64,000 bases of DNA from Sphingomonadaceae bacterium 3R27C6 (lineage in GTDB: Bacteria > Pseudomonadota > Alphaproteobacteria > Sphingomonadales > Sphingomonadaceae), in the NCBI GenBank assembly GCA_005503215.1, contig SCNS01000021.1, positions 1-64,000 on the forward strand, given 5' to 3'. Both the position numbers and the translations under genes were made by a program. This document shows positions 53,103-62,563 of the stretch, in pieces (the stretch's first letter is position 1; each line of letters starts with the position of its first letter). The notes under the pieces are model-generated. The model worked only from the letters and a program-made list of their open reading frames with translations, ran no database searches and was not told where the DNA came from.

Positions 53103-53213
53103 GGGCTGCAGGCTGGCAGCCGTAGCGGCAATTGCAAGCGGGCAATTTCGGTTCGCCCCAACGGCGTTGACACCACTCCCCCCGGTCTGCTCCCTTGGCG
53201 GCGGGAGATAAAA

Positions 53214-54527
53214 ATGACCGATAAAGCTGCCTCGTCGCAGGGCATCGCCTCACCGGCCACCGGCGTTTCCGCGGAGACGCGGACGATGCTGTGGATCCTG
53301 CTGATCGTCTATATCTTCAACTTCCTCGACCGGCAGATCGTCAACATCCTCGCCGAACCGATCAAGACCGACCTCGGCTTGTCCGACACGCAGCTCGGGC
53401 TGCTCGCTGGTCCCGCCTTCGCGGTCTTCTACGCGCTGCTCGGCATCCCGATCGCACGCTATGCCGACAAGGACGGCACGAACCGCGTCCGCCTGATCGC
53501 ACTCGCGCTCGCGATCTGGTCGGCGATGACCGCAGTGTGCGGGCTGGCGCAGAATTTCGTGCAATTGCTCTTCGCGCGCATCGGCGTCGGCGTCGGCGAG
53601 GCGGGGTGTACGCCCGCCGCGCACTCGCTGATTTCGGACAGCGTCGCGCCTGAAAAACGCTCGTCGGCGATCGCGTTCTATGGTCTTGGCGTGCCGATCG
53701 GATCGCTACTCGGGCTGATTATCGGCGGCATCGTCAACGATCTTTATGGCTGGCGCATCGCGCTGATGCTCGTCGGCGCGCCGGGCCTGCTGCTCGCGCT
53801 CGTCGTGCTGTTCGTGATGCGCGAGCCGCGGCACAGCCGCACCGCCGAAGCCGCGGCGACCGCCGCCGCGGTGACCCGGCTCTCGACCGGCGAGGCGATG
53901 CGCGAAATCTTCACCTCGCGCGCCTTCATCTACATATTGATCGCGTCGTCGGTCGTCGCCTTCCTCGGTTATGGCAAGGCGCTGTGGACGATCAGCTTCT
54001 TCATCCGCAGCCACGGGCTGTCGACGACCGAAGCGGGGCTGTCGATGGCGGTCGTGCTCGGGCTCGCCGGGGTGTTCGGTACCTGGCTCGGCGGCAAGAT
54101 GGCGGACAAGTTCGGCGCGCGCGACAAGCGCCATATCCTGACCTTCCCCGCCTATGGCATGGCGCTCGCCGCCCCCATCCTGTTCCTCGGCTATTTCATG
54201 GAGGATTGGCGCGTCGCCGTCGCGCTGCTCATCATCCCGACGATCCTCAACTCGGCCTATTACGGGCCGGCCTATGCGTGCGTACAGGGGCTGGTGCGCC
54301 CGCAGGCGCGCGCCGTCGCGGCGTCGATCATGCTGTTCGGTCAGAACCTGATCGGGCTGGGCTTCGGGCCCTTCCTGTTCGGGGTGCTGTCCGATGCATT
54401 GCAACCGCTGGCGGGGCAGGAAAGCGTACGCTGGGTGCTCTATGGCGCCGCATGGCTTGGCCTCATCCCCGCCTTCTTCTTCTGGCGCGCGAGCCTGCGG
54501 CTCAACGCCGAACTTAAATCGGGTTAA
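53214..54527 (+). CDS. MFS transporter, spinster-like
   Basis: 437 residues, twelve membrane helices of the major facilitator superfamily. NFLDRQIVNILAEPIKTDLGLSD at helix 1, the loop 2-3 motif ARYADKDGTNRVR and RIGVGVGEAGCTPAAHSLISD point to the spinster-homologue branch common in sphingomonads. Substrate unknown. ATG 53214 follows CGGGAG; the frame is open far upstream only because it runs antisense to the amidase gene. Confidence 0.88.
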   Translation: MTDKAASSQGIASPATGVSAETRTMLWILLIVYIFNFLDRQIVNILAEPIKTDLGLSDTQLGLLAGPAFAVFYALLGIPIARYADKDGTNRVRLIALALAIWSAMTAVCGLAQNFVQLLFARIGVGVGEAGCTPAAHSLISDSVAPEKRSSAIAFYGLGVPIGSLLGLIIGGIVNDLYGWRIALMLVGAPGLLLALVVLFVMREPRHSRTAEAAATAAAVTRLSTGEAMREIFTSRAFIYILIASSVVAFLGYGKALWTISFFIRSHGLSTTEAGLSMAVVLGLAGVFGTWLGGKMADKFGARDKRHILTFPAYGMALAAPILFLGYFMEDWRVAVALLIIPTILNSAYYGPAYACVQGLVRPQARAVAASIMLFGQNLIGLGFGPFLFGVLSDALQPLAGQESVRWVLYGAAWLGLIPAFFFWRASLRLNAELKSG

Positions 54528-55114
54528 TAGGGCGGATCGACCTTCGCACGCTGTGCCTTCGCGGCGTCGATCCACCAATTGAGGTCGTCGGCAAAGCGCG
54601 GGAAGCTCTTTTCGAGCCGCGCGCCGTCTTCGCCCGCGGGCTTGCCGCCGGCGTCGAACGCCCCGCCGATCCGTCCGACCGGGAGGATCGAGGAGGTGAC
54701 CGCCATTCCCATCTCACCGAGCGTGTCGCGCCAGCCCATCATCGCGCGCACGCCCGACCAGGGGCCCGCCGAGTAACAGGCGATTGCCGCGGGCCGCCAG
54801 AACCATTCCTCGAGATAATGGTCGGTGAGGTTCTTGAGCCCCGGCTGCGGCCCCCAATTATATTCTCCGGTGACGAACAGGAAGCCGTCGGCGGCGCGGA
54901 TCTTTTCCGCGAGTTCCTCCATCGCCGGCGGCGCTTCGCCCTTCGGATATTCCTTGTACATCCGGTCGAGCATCGGAAGACCCACCGCCTTGGCGTCGAT
55001 CAGCTCGGCGCTGTCGCCGCGTGCCGTGATCGCGTCGACGATCCACTGCGCGAGCTTGATGCCCTGCCGGTCGCGGCGATAGCTGCCATAGAAGATAAGG
55101 ATGTGGCGGGACAT
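54524..55114 (-). CDS. NAD(P)H-dependent FMN reductase family
   Basis: 196-residue flavodoxin-fold reductase. The FMN phosphate loop is FYGSYRRDRQGIKLA, and FVTGEYNWGPQPGLKNLTDHY is the second flavin-contacting signature of the SsuE/ArsH/chromate reductase group. Two-electron reduction of quinones, azo dyes or flavin is expected. Ends with a four-base overlap of the convergent MFS gene; the L,D-transpeptidase gene lies nine bases upstream. Confidence 0.88.
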   Translation of the reverse strand: MSRHILIFYGSYRRDRQGIKLAQWIVDAITARGDSAELIDAKAVGLPMLDRMYKEYPKGEAPPAMEELAEKIRAADGFLFVTGEYNWGPQPGLKNLTDHYLEEWFWRPAAIACYSAGPWSGVRAMMGWRDTLGEMGMAVTSSILPVGRIGGAFDAGGKPAGEDGARLEKSFPRFADDLNWWIDAAKAQRAKVDPPY

Positions 55115-55123
55115 GGTGGGTTC

Positions 55124-55624
55124 CTAGGGTCGGATGGTGATCGGGATGCCGTCGGGCACGATATCCCACAGCTGTTTTATCTCGGCGTTCGACAGCGCGA
55201 TACAACCGTCGGTCCAGTCGCGCGCGATCGGCGGTCCCGGCCATGCGTTCGGCTGGCCGTGAATGAAGATATCGCCGCCGGGCGACCGCCCCTTCACCTT
55301 GGCAAAGGCGCGGTCGGCGGCGTTGGGGTAGGATATGCGCAGCGACAGATGATAGGCGCTCTGCCGATTGCGCCCGCTGATCATGTAGCGCCCCTCGGGC
55401 GTGCGTTCGTCGCCCTCGAACTGCTTATGCCCCGTCGGCGTGTCGCCGAAACGGACATTCTTGTAACGGACGATCTCGCGGATCCCGGCGTAAGCGATCA
55501 GCACGCGATCGCTCTTGTCGACGAGCAGCCGGTCCACCTTGGCCCCCGCGGGCAACGACGGCTGCGAGCTTGCGGCGCCGCACGCGGCGAGGAGCAGACA
55601 GGCGAGGGGCGAGGCGCGGCGCAT
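55124..55624 (-). CDS. L,D-transpeptidase (YkuD domain) lipoprotein
   Basis: 166 residues. A short signal sequence ends in a lipobox-like LAAC (residue 15). The YkuD domain has IFIHGQPN and the nucleophile cysteine in WTDGCIALSN, forming the HxG...(S/T)DGC active site. It should make 3-3 peptidoglycan crosslinks or anchor proteins in the periplasm. It may be translated with the flavin reductase that follows. Confidence 0.88.
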   Translation of the reverse strand: MRRASPLACLLLAACGAASSQPSLPAGAKVDRLLVDKSDRVLIAYAGIREIVRYKNVRFGDTPTGHKQFEGDERTPEGRYMISGRNRQSAYHLSLRISYPNAADRAFAKVKGRSPGGDIFIHGQPNAWPGPPIARDWTDGCIALSNAEIKQLWDIVPDGIPITIRP

Positions 55625-55684
55625 CGGGCGACCCTACGACTTTGGCACGGTCCGGCAAGTGGCTGCCGGTGCCGCGCCGCGGCG

Positions 55685-56425
55685 CTAGCCGATCACCCGG
55701 CCGATCAGCGTGCCCTTCGTTCCCGACCGGTCATAGGCGAAGTCGATCTGCGGCCATCTCTTCTGCCAACGCCGCGCGACAAGGCGCTCGCCGGGGCGCG
55801 CGGCATCGTCGAGCAGGATCATCGCGCCGTCGGCGAGGCGCGGGAACAGCGATTCGGCGGCGCCGCGCACCAGCGGGTGCAGCGCCCATGGCGGGCCGTC
55901 GATCACCAGCAGGCCGATGTCGGTCGGCAGGTCGGCAAGCTGATACCAGAGCCCCGGCCAGTCGCCCGGCGGCAAGCCGAGCGGCGCGTGGCGGAGGTCG
56001 GCCGTGACGCCCTGGCTCGCCAGCCAATGCGCGGTGGCGGCGACAAATTCCTGATGCTGGTCATAGCTGATCAGCCGCCCGCCGCCGAATTTTGACAGCG
56101 CCTTGGCGATCACAAGGCTGCTCGCGCCGCAGCCGAGTTCGACGACCATCGCTGGGCGGAGTTCCTCGATCGCGTCGACGATATGCGTCAGGAAGCGCGT
56201 GTCGGCCTTCCAGCTGCCGAGATGCGGCAAGGCATCGTCGGCGAGCCCAAGCCGGTCGAGCAACGCCGCCTTCTCCGTGTGGCGCCCGCCCCACAGCGAG
56301 CGCAGCAGCCATGGCCACTGGATCGCGCCGAAGGCGATAACCTCGATCCGTTCGCGCGCCGGGCGCGGCAAGGCATCGTACATATCGGGACGCGCCAGAA
56401 GCTGCGTCGTTTCGCGACTTGTCAT
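55685..56425 (-). CDS. Class I SAM-dependent methyltransferase
   Basis: 246 residues. The SAM-binding loop is VVELGCGASSLVIAKAL, followed by acidic residue D in ISYDQHQEFV and LLVIDGPPWALHPLVRG, the pattern of small-molecule or sugar-linked methyltransferases (MTase-24 like). Substrate unknown. Collinear with purA 94 bases upstream and the L,D-transpeptidase downstream. Confidence 0.8.
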   Translation of the reverse strand: MTSRETTQLLARPDMYDALPRPARERIEVIAFGAIQWPWLLRSLWGGRHTEKAALLDRLGLADDALPHLGSWKADTRFLTHIVDAIEELRPAMVVELGCGASSLVIAKALSKFGGGRLISYDQHQEFVAATAHWLASQGVTADLRHAPLGLPPGDWPGLWYQLADLPTDIGLLVIDGPPWALHPLVRGAAESLFPRLADGAMILLDDAARPGERLVARRWQKRWPQIDFAYDRSGTKGTLIGRVIG

Positions 56426-56519
56426 CCACAGCCAACTAGTGACGGCCGATGGCAGTTCAGTGACGGCGGAGAGACTTGCGTCCGGTCGCCGCGCTTATGC
56501 GACGACCGGCACCGGATCG

Positions 56520-57809
56520 TCAGTCGCTGAACGGGTCGCGGATCAGGATCGTATCCTCGCGCTCGGGGCTGGTCGACACGAGCGCGATCGGGGTTTCGAT
56601 CAATTCCTGCACGCGCTGGATATATTTGATCGCCTGCGCGGGCAGGTCGGCATAGCTGCGCGCGCCCGCGGTCGATTCGTGCCAGCCGTCCATTTCCTCG
56701 TAGATCGGTTCGACCTCGGCCTGATCGGCCGAATGTGCGGGGAAATAGTCGAGGATCTTGCCGCGGAGGCGATAACCGGTGCAGATGCGGATCGTATCGA
56801 ACCCGTCGAGCACATCGAGTTTGGTCAGCGCGATGCCCGTGACACCCGATACCGCACAGCTCTGCCGCACGAGCACCGCATCGAACCAGCCGCAGCGGCG
56901 CTTGCGCCCGGTGACCGTGCCGAATTCATGCCCGCGTTCGCCGAGCTTCTGGCCGATTTCGTCTTCGAGCTCGGTCGGAAAAGGCCCGCTGCCGACGCGC
57001 GTCGTATACGCCTTGGCGATACCGAGCACGAAACCGACCGCCGACGGGCCGAGGCCCGAACCCGACGCGGCGGTGCCGCTCACCGTGTTCGAGCTGGTGA
57101 CGAACGGATAGGTGCCGTGATCGACGTCGAGCAGCACGCCCTGCGCGCCTTCGAACAGGATGCGCGCGCCGGCCTTGCGCACCTTTTTCAGGCGCTTCCA
57201 CACCGGCTGCGCATATTCGAGCACATAGTCGGCGATTTCGGTGAGGTCGGCGACCAGGCGCTCGCGATCGATCGGCGGCTCGCCGAAGCCGGCGCGCAGC
57301 GCGTCGTGGTGCGCGGTCAGGCGGTCGAGCTGCGGTTCGAGCTTGTCGAGATGCGCGAGGTCGCAGACGCGGATCGCGCGGCGGCCGACCTTGTCCTCAT
57401 AGGCGGGGCCGATGCCGCGGCCCGTGGTGCCGATCTTGCCGGCGCCCGCGGCGGTTTCGCGCAGCGCGTCGAGGTCGCGGTGGAACGGCAGGATCAGCGC
57501 GCAATTGTCGGCGATCGCGAAATTCTCGGGGTTGATCGCGACGCCCTGCTTGCGCAGCTTGGTGATCTCGTCGCGCAGCGCCCACGGGTCGAGCACGACG
57601 CCATTGCCGATGATCGACAGCGTGCCGGTGACGATGCCCGACGGAAGCAGCGACAGCTTGTAGACCTGTTCGCCGACGACGAGCGTATGGCCGGCATTAT
57701 GACCGCCCTGGAAGCGGACCACGGCGTCGGCGCGGCTGGCGAGCCAGTCGACGATCTTGCCCTTGCCCTCGTCGCCCCATTGCGACCCGATGACGGTAAC
57801 ATTTGCCAT
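56520..57809 (-). CDS. purA: Adenylosuccinate synthetase
   Basis: GTP-dependent conversion of IMP and aspartate to adenylosuccinate, first step of the AMP branch. 429 residues. P-loop [22 protein letters not shown], and [13 protein letters not shown] are all present. Upstream, TTGCCT and TAAGGC spaced 16 bases form a likely promoter about 40 bases before the ATG. hisZ lies beyond one intervening gene. Confidence 0.97.
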   Translation of the reverse strand: MANVTVIGSQWGDEGKGKIVDWLASRADAVVRFQGGHNAGHTLVVGEQVYKLSLLPSGIVTGTLSIIGNGVVLDPWALRDEITKLRKQGVAINPENFAIADNCALILPFHRDLDALRETAAGAGKIGTTGRGIGPAYEDKVGRRAIRVCDLAHLDKLEPQLDRLTAHHDALRAGFGEPPIDRERLVADLTEIADYVLEYAQPVWKRLKKVRKAGARILFEGAQGVLLDVDHGTYPFVTSSNTVSGTAASGSGLGPSAVGFVLGIAKAYTTRVGSGPFPTELEDEIGQKLGERGHEFGTVTGRKRRCGWFDAVLVRQSCAVSGVTGIALTKLDVLDGFDTIRICTGYRLRGKILDYFPAHSADQAEVEPIYEEMDGWHESTAGARSYADLPAQAIKYIQRVQELIETPIALVSTSPEREDTILIRDPFSD

Positions 57810-57942
57810 GACAATGTCCTGCTGTGCGGGGTCATCCTGACCCGGCGCGGCCTTAGCGGATTTGGCCGGAGAGGCAAGGGCAGTGGCACGGTTGCGTCCT
57901 TCTTTTTGGCGGGGTAGCGAGGCGGAAAGAAGGATGCCCGCG

Positions 57943-58320
57943 ATGATCGAACCCGATGCCCCCTATCATGCCCATATCTATTTCGACGATGCCGAGCGCG
58001 CCGCCGCCACCGAACTGCGCGACGGGTTCAGCCACGACGCAGCGATTCTATTCGTCGGCGATATGACCGACGGCGCCGCGGGGCCGCACCCGATTGCGCA
58101 ATATGAGGTGCATTTTCTGGGTGCAGCGGTTCCAGCGGTGGTTGCGACGATCGAGGCGACGGGGCTGCGCGCGCTGGTGCACCCGCTGACCGACGACGAC
58201 CTTGCCGATCATACGACGCTCGCGCACTGGATCGGCGAGCCCGTCGAACTCGACGTGACCGTGCTCGATCCGCCGGGCGTGAATCAAGGGATTCCGCGCT
58301 TTGGGGTGTCGGACTTTTAG
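57943..58320 (+). CDS. DOPA 4,5-dioxygenase family protein
   Basis: 125 residues. Family core: YHAHIYFDD at the N-terminus, [12 protein letters not shown] and [20 protein letters not shown], with the histidines expected to bind iron in extradiol cleavage of catechols. ATG 57943 is favoured because AAGGA lies 8 bases before it; ATG 57934 is possible. Convergent with hisZ with a four-base overlap and inserted between hisZ and purA. Confidence 0.85.
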   Translation: MIEPDAPYHAHIYFDDAERAAATELRDGFSHDAAILFVGDMTDGAAGPHPIAQYEVHFLGAAVPAVVATIEATGLRALVHPLTDDDLADHTTLAHWIGEPVELDVTVLDPPGVNQGIPRFGVSDF

Positions 58321-59429
58321 GCTTCGACCGGCCCGTCGGGACCGAGAATAAACCCGCAGCCGAGCGCGCGCGCGCTGTCGCTCTCGGACAGTGCCGCGAC
58401 CGTCTGCCAATCGTCGGCGCGCAGGCTCGCGGCCAGCACAGGATCGTGGCCGAGCGGCAGGAAGATGCGGCGGTCGGCATCGTCCTCGGCGCCGAGCCCG
58501 GCATCGATCAGCGGATCGGGATAGAGCGAAAAGCCCACGGCCGATTCTTCCTGTTCGCCGACGGGAATCGAATAGCCGCCGCCGCGGCCGACCGCGTCTC
58601 CTTGTCCGGGAACGAAGATCTGGAAGCCGAACCAGCTTTGATAGGCGAAGCCATGACGCTCGGTCGGGTCGAGGGTCAGTGTCACGCGGTCGCGGATCGG
58701 CGCGGCGATCGCTTCGAGCGCGTCGATGCGCGCGGTCAGAACGCCGGATGTGTCGAATGCGCGCAGGTCGGCGATCGCCCGGTCAAAGGGTCCGGTCGCG
58801 CGGAGCAGCGGCAGATAGGCCTCGGCGCCCAGCCGGGTCAGCGCGCCGGCGTCCTTGGCGTCGAGTTCGTCACGGAGTTGCTGGATGTCTACCGTGACGG
58901 GCAGCGGCCCGTTCGCGAGCAGGTCGACGACGTCGGGCAAGGTGAAATCGATCGTGACGGGGCCGATTCCCGCGGCCTCGAGCGCGTCGATCGCGACGGT
59001 GACAATCTCGCGTGCCGCGGCGACACTGTCGCTGCCGATCAGCTCGGCGCCGACCTGCAGCATCTCGCGCGCCGGGCGTAGCTGGCTCGCACGCAATTTG
59101 ACGACCTGCCCGGCGTAGCAGAGGCGCAGCGGGCGCGGCGCCTTGGCGAGCAGCGAGGTTGCGATGCGGCCGACCTGCCGCGTGATGTCGGGACGCAGCG
59201 CAAGCGTGCGCTGCGACACCGGATCGGTGAAGCGGAGCAGGTCGCGCGAAGACCGGTCGTCGTCGCCGCCGAGCGTCTCGCGAAATTCTGCGAGCGGCGG
59301 CGCGACGCGTCCATAACCATGCGCGCGCATCGCATCGACGAGCGCGCGGGTGACGCGCGACGTGGCCTCCGCCTGTCGGGGGAGGCGGTCGCGCAGCCCT
59401 TCGGGCAGCAGGGCAGGGGCCTTGGTCAT
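58317..59429 (-). CDS. hisZ: ATP phosphoribosyltransferase regulatory subunit
   Basis: 370-residue HisZ, a catalytically inactive histidyl-tRNA-synthetase-like protein that activates the short HisG in the first step of histidine synthesis. Class II motifs are recognisable but relaxed: LPEGLRDRLPRQA, DLLRFTDP, LALRPDITRQVGRIA, RPLRLCYAGQV. Its presence implies a short-form hisG elsewhere. The start is ATG 59429; upstream lies the family B repeat block, not coding sequence. Confidence 0.9.
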   Translation of the reverse strand: MTKAPALLPEGLRDRLPRQAEATSRVTRALVDAMRAHGYGRVAPPLAEFRETLGGDDDRSSRDLLRFTDPVSQRTLALRPDITRQVGRIATSLLAKAPRPLRLCYAGQVVKLRASQLRPAREMLQVGAELIGSDSVAAAREIVTVAIDALEAAGIGPVTIDFTLPDVVDLLANGPLPVTVDIQQLRDELDAKDAGALTRLGAEAYLPLLRATGPFDRAIADLRAFDTSGVLTARIDALEAIAAPIRDRVTLTLDPTERHGFAYQSWFGFQIFVPGQGDAVGRGGGYSIPVGEQEESAVGFSLYPDPLIDAGLGAEDDADRRIFLPLGHDPVLAASLRADDWQTVAALSESDSARALGCGFILGPDGPVEA

Positions 59430-59471
59430 GCGTGCGGCCTTAGGCGGGTGGCGGCGGGAGTTCAATATAGT

Positions 59472-59494
59472 CCCCCTCCCGCTTGCGGGAGGGG
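59472..59494. repeat. Palindromic repeat, family B copy 2
   Basis: CCCCTCCCGC and GCGGGAGGGG around TT, with the same arms as the repeat at 20937. It is followed by TTAGGGGTGGGC, whose inverse GCCCACCCC occurs at 59521-59529, so it belongs to a nested, roughly 115-base fold between serA and hisZ. Confidence 0.75.
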
Positions 59495-59564
59495 TTAGGG
59501 GTGGGCAGCGACTTTGCCGGGCCCACCCCGCTGCGACTAGCGAGCAAGCTCGCAAGTCTCGCTG

Positions 59565-59586
59565 CCCCTCCCGCAAGCGGGAGGGG
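59565..59586. repeat. Palindromic repeat, family B copy 3
   Basis: CCCCTCCCGC and GCGGGAGGGG around AA, inverse orientation relative to copy 2 (centre AA versus TT). Together they bracket a compound hairpin. It lies 11 bases beyond the serA stop and could end serA transcripts. Confidence 0.75.
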
Positions 59587-59596
59587 ACAATTCGTT

Positions 59597-61183
59597 TTAG
59601 AACTTCAAACCCTTCACCGTCTTCACGCCGGGAAGCTGGCAAAGCTGCCACAGCAAAGGTTCGGGCATCGGCGAATCGAGCGACAGCAGCAGCACCGCTT
59701 CGCCCCCCGCGGCGCGGCGGCCGAGGTGGAAGGTGCCGATGTTGAGCCCCGCTTCGCCGAGTGCGGTGCCGATGCGGCCGATGAAGCCTGGCGCGTCCTC
59801 GTTGACGATATAGAGCATATGGCCGTCGAGATCGGCCTCGACCTTGATCCCGAACATCTCGACCAGGCGCGGGTCGCCGTTGCTGAACAAAGTGCCCGCT
59901 ACCGAGCGGTCGCCCTGTTCGGTCGCGACGGTGACGCGGACGAGCGTGTGGTAATCGCCGTCGCGGTCGTGGCGCACTTCGCGCACGTCGAGCCCGCGCT
60001 CGCGCGCGAGGTGCGGCGCGTTGACCATGTTCACGCTGTCCGAATAACGGCGCATCAGGCCGGTGAGCACCGCGGCGGTGATCGGCTTGAGGTTGAGTTC
60101 GGCGGCGGCGCCCTCGACCTCGACCGAGATCGTGGTCAGGTTGTCGTGCGCGAGCTGGCCGACGAGGCTGCCGAGCTTTTCGGCGAGGCTCATATAGGGG
60201 CGCAGCTTCGGCGCTTCCTCGGCCGAGAGGCTCGGGACGTTGAGCGCGTTGGTGATGCCGCCGGTCAGGAGGTAATCCGACAGCTGCTCGGCCACTTGAA
60301 TGGCGACATTGACCTGCGCTTCGTCGGTCGAAGCGCCGAGGTGCGGCGTGCAGATGAAGTTCGGCGCGCTGAACAGCGGGTGGTCGGCCGCCGGGGGCTC
60401 GGTCTGGAAGACGTCGAGGGCGGCGCCGGCGACATGGCCCGATTCGAGCGCGTCCTTGAGCGCCGCCTCGTCGATCAGGCCGCCGCGCGCGCAGTTGATG
60501 ATGCGCACGCCCTTCTTCGCCTTGGCGATATTTTCGGCCGACAGGATGTTGCGCGTCTGGTCGGTCAGCGGCGTGTGCAGCGTGATGAAGTCGGCCTTGG
60601 CGAGCAAGGTGTCGAGATCGGCCTTTTCGACGCCGAGTTCGATCGCGCGCTCGGGGGTCAGGAAGGGGTCGAAGGCGACGACCTTCATGCGCAGGCCGAG
60701 CGCGCGCTCGGCGACGATGCTGCCGATGTTGCCACAGCCGATCAGGCCGAGCGTCTTCGACGTCAGCTCGACGCCCATGAAGTCATTCTTCGGCCATTTG
60801 CCCGCCTGCGTCCCGGCGTTGGCTTCGGGAATCTGGCGCGCGAGCGCGAACATCATCGCGATCGCATGTTCGGCGGTGGTGATGCTGTTGCCGAAGGGGG
60901 TGTTCATCACGATGACGCCCTTCTTCGACGCCTCGGGAATGTCGACATTGTCGACGCCGATCCCGGCACGGCCGACGACCTTCAGCTTCGTCGCGGCGGC
61001 GAGCACGTCGGCGGTGACTTTCGTGGCCGAGCGGATGGCGAGGCCGTCATAGTCGCCGATCATCGCGATCAGCTCGTCCTTGGTCTTGCCGGTGATGACG
61101 TCGACGTCGATGCCGCGTTCCTTGAAGATCGCGGCGGCTTTGGGGTCCATTTTGTCGGAAATGAGAACTTTGGGAGCGGTCAT
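59597..61183 (-). CDS. serA: D-3-phosphoglycerate dehydrogenase, long form
   Basis: 528 residues, first step of serine synthesis. N- and C-terminal substrate/NAD domains (LGLIGCGNIGSIVAERALG cofactor loop; catalytic arginine and histidine in INCARGGLIDEAAL and CTPHLGAST), then an ASB/intervening domain (about 315-450) and a C-terminal ACT domain (VNEDAPGFIGRIGTAL) that binds serine for feedback control. It lies 81 bases after serC, on the same strand. Confidence 0.97.
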   Translation of the reverse strand: MTAPKVLISDKMDPKAAAIFKERGIDVDVITGKTKDELIAMIGDYDGLAIRSATKVTADVLAAATKLKVVGRAGIGVDNVDIPEASKKGVIVMNTPFGNSITTAEHAIAMMFALARQIPEANAGTQAGKWPKNDFMGVELTSKTLGLIGCGNIGSIVAERALGLRMKVVAFDPFLTPERAIELGVEKADLDTLLAKADFITLHTPLTDQTRNILSAENIAKAKKGVRIINCARGGLIDEAALKDALESGHVAGAALDVFQTEPPAADHPLFSAPNFICTPHLGASTDEAQVNVAIQVAEQLSDYLLTGGITNALNVPSLSAEEAPKLRPYMSLAEKLGSLVGQLAHDNLTTISVEVEGAAAELNLKPITAAVLTGLMRRYSDSVNMVNAPHLARERGLDVREVRHDRDGDYHTLVRVTVATEQGDRSVAGTLFSNGDPRLVEMFGIKVEADLDGHMLYIVNEDAPGFIGRIGTALGEAGLNIGTFHLGRRAAGGEAVLLLSLDSPMPEPLLWQLCQLPGVKTVKGLKF

Positions 61184-61198
61184 TTTATGTCTCCATAT

Positions 61199-61255
61199 CC
61201 CGGCGAAAGCCGAGACCTGTAGCGGAATAGGGGAATGGGCCCCGGCTTGCGCCGG
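61199..61255. repeat. Degenerate inverted repeat between serC and serA
   Basis: CCCGGCGAAAGCCG (61199-61212) and CGGCTTGCGCCGG (61243-61255) are imperfect inverses and resemble eroded arms of the family A repeat. They could fold in the serC-serA intercistronic RNA and lower serA expression. Confidence 0.35.
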
Positions 61256-61264
61256 AGTTCACAA

Positions 61265-62392
61265 TCAGGCGTTGAGCGAGGCGTAAGCCCAGTCGAGCCA
61301 CGGGCCGAGCGCTTCGACATCGGCGGTGTCGACGGTCGCGCCGCACCAGATGCGAAGGCCCGGAGGCGCGTCGCGATAACCCGCGATGTCGTATGCCGCG
61401 CCTTCGGCATCGAGCAGGCCCGCGAACTTCTTGATGAAGCCCTCGTCGGCACCCGCGACCGACAGGCAGACCGAGGTTTTCGAGCGGCTGGCAGGATCGG
61501 CGGCGAGGTGGCTCAACCACTCGCGTTCTTCGACGATCTTGTCGAGCGCCGCGGCATTCGCGTCGCTGCGCGCCTTCAGGCCGTCGAGACCGCCGAGCGA
61601 CTTCGCCCATTCGAGCGCGAAGATTGCATCTTCGACCGCGAGCATCGACGGGGTGTTGATCGTCTCGCCCTTGAACACGCCTTCGGTCAGCGCGCCCTTC
61701 GAGACGAGGCGGAACACCTTCGGCAGCGGCCAGGCGGGGGTGTGATTTTCGAGGCGTTCGACCGCGCGCGGGCCGAGGATCAGCACGCCATGGCCGCCTT
61801 CACCGCCGAGCACTTTCTGCCAGCTGAAGGTCGCGACGTCGATCTTGTCCCACGGCAGGTCGTAAGCGAACACCGCGCTGGTCGCGTCGGCGAAGCTCAG
61901 TCCTTCGCGGTCGGCGGCGATCCAGTCGCCGTTCGGAACGCGAACGCCGCTGGTGGTGCCGTTCCAGGTGAAGAGCACGTCGTTCGACCAGTCGACCTGG
62001 CCGAGGTCGGGAAGCTGGCCGTAATCGGCGCGGATGACGGTCGGATCGAGCTTGAGCTGCTTCGCGGCGTCGGTGACCCAGCCCTCACCGAAGCTCTCCC
62101 AAGCGAGCGTCGTGACGGGGCGGGCGCCGAGCATCGTCCACATCGCCATTTCAAAGGCGCCGGTGTCGCTGCCCGGAACGATGCCGATGCGGTGCGTGTC
62201 GGGGAGCTGCAGCATCTCGCGCATCAGGTCGATGCAGTAAGCGAGACGCGTCTTGCCGATCTTCGCACGATGCGAGCGGCCGAGCGATTCGGTGTTCAGT
62301 TTTTCAGGGGACCAGACCGGCGGCTTGGCGCAGGGTCCGGAAGAAAAATAGGGGCGCGCAGGGCGCAATACAGGCGTCGTCACTTCAGTCAT
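61265..62392 (-). CDS. serC: Phosphoserine aminotransferase (alphaproteobacterial type)
   Basis: 375-residue PLP aminotransferase converting 3-phosphohydroxypyruvate to phosphoserine. RPYFSSGPCAKPPVW at the N-terminus and ATFSWQKVLGGEGGHGVLIL with the PLP lysine mark the alphaproteobacterial/Methanosarcina branch rather than the E. coli type. Upstream of serA and probably co-transcribed; serB is not seen beside them. Confidence 0.95.
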   Translation of the reverse strand: MTEVTTPVLRPARPYFSSGPCAKPPVWSPEKLNTESLGRSHRAKIGKTRLAYCIDLMREMLQLPDTHRIGIVPGSDTGAFEMAMWTMLGARPVTTLAWESFGEGWVTDAAKQLKLDPTVIRADYGQLPDLGQVDWSNDVLFTWNGTTSGVRVPNGDWIAADREGLSFADATSAVFAYDLPWDKIDVATFSWQKVLGGEGGHGVLILGPRAVERLENHTPAWPLPKVFRLVSKGALTEGVFKGETINTPSMLAVEDAIFALEWAKSLGGLDGLKARSDANAAALDKIVEEREWLSHLAADPASRSKTSVCLSVAGADEGFIKKFAGLLDAEGAAYDIAGYRDAPPGLRIWCGATVDTADVEALGPWLDWAYASLNA

Positions 62393-62563
62393 TTCAGTCT
62401 CTCCTTGCAGAGAGCTCGCGCGGCGTTGGGACCGCGTGGCCCGGCGCCGCGTTTAGGGTGGAGCGCGCAACTGTCAAACAAATTGCACGGACCGGGCGAA
62501 ATTTTCGACGAGTGGAGAAAAAGGTATACAGCTTGTTAACCATTTCGGCGGTATTTTGACGTC

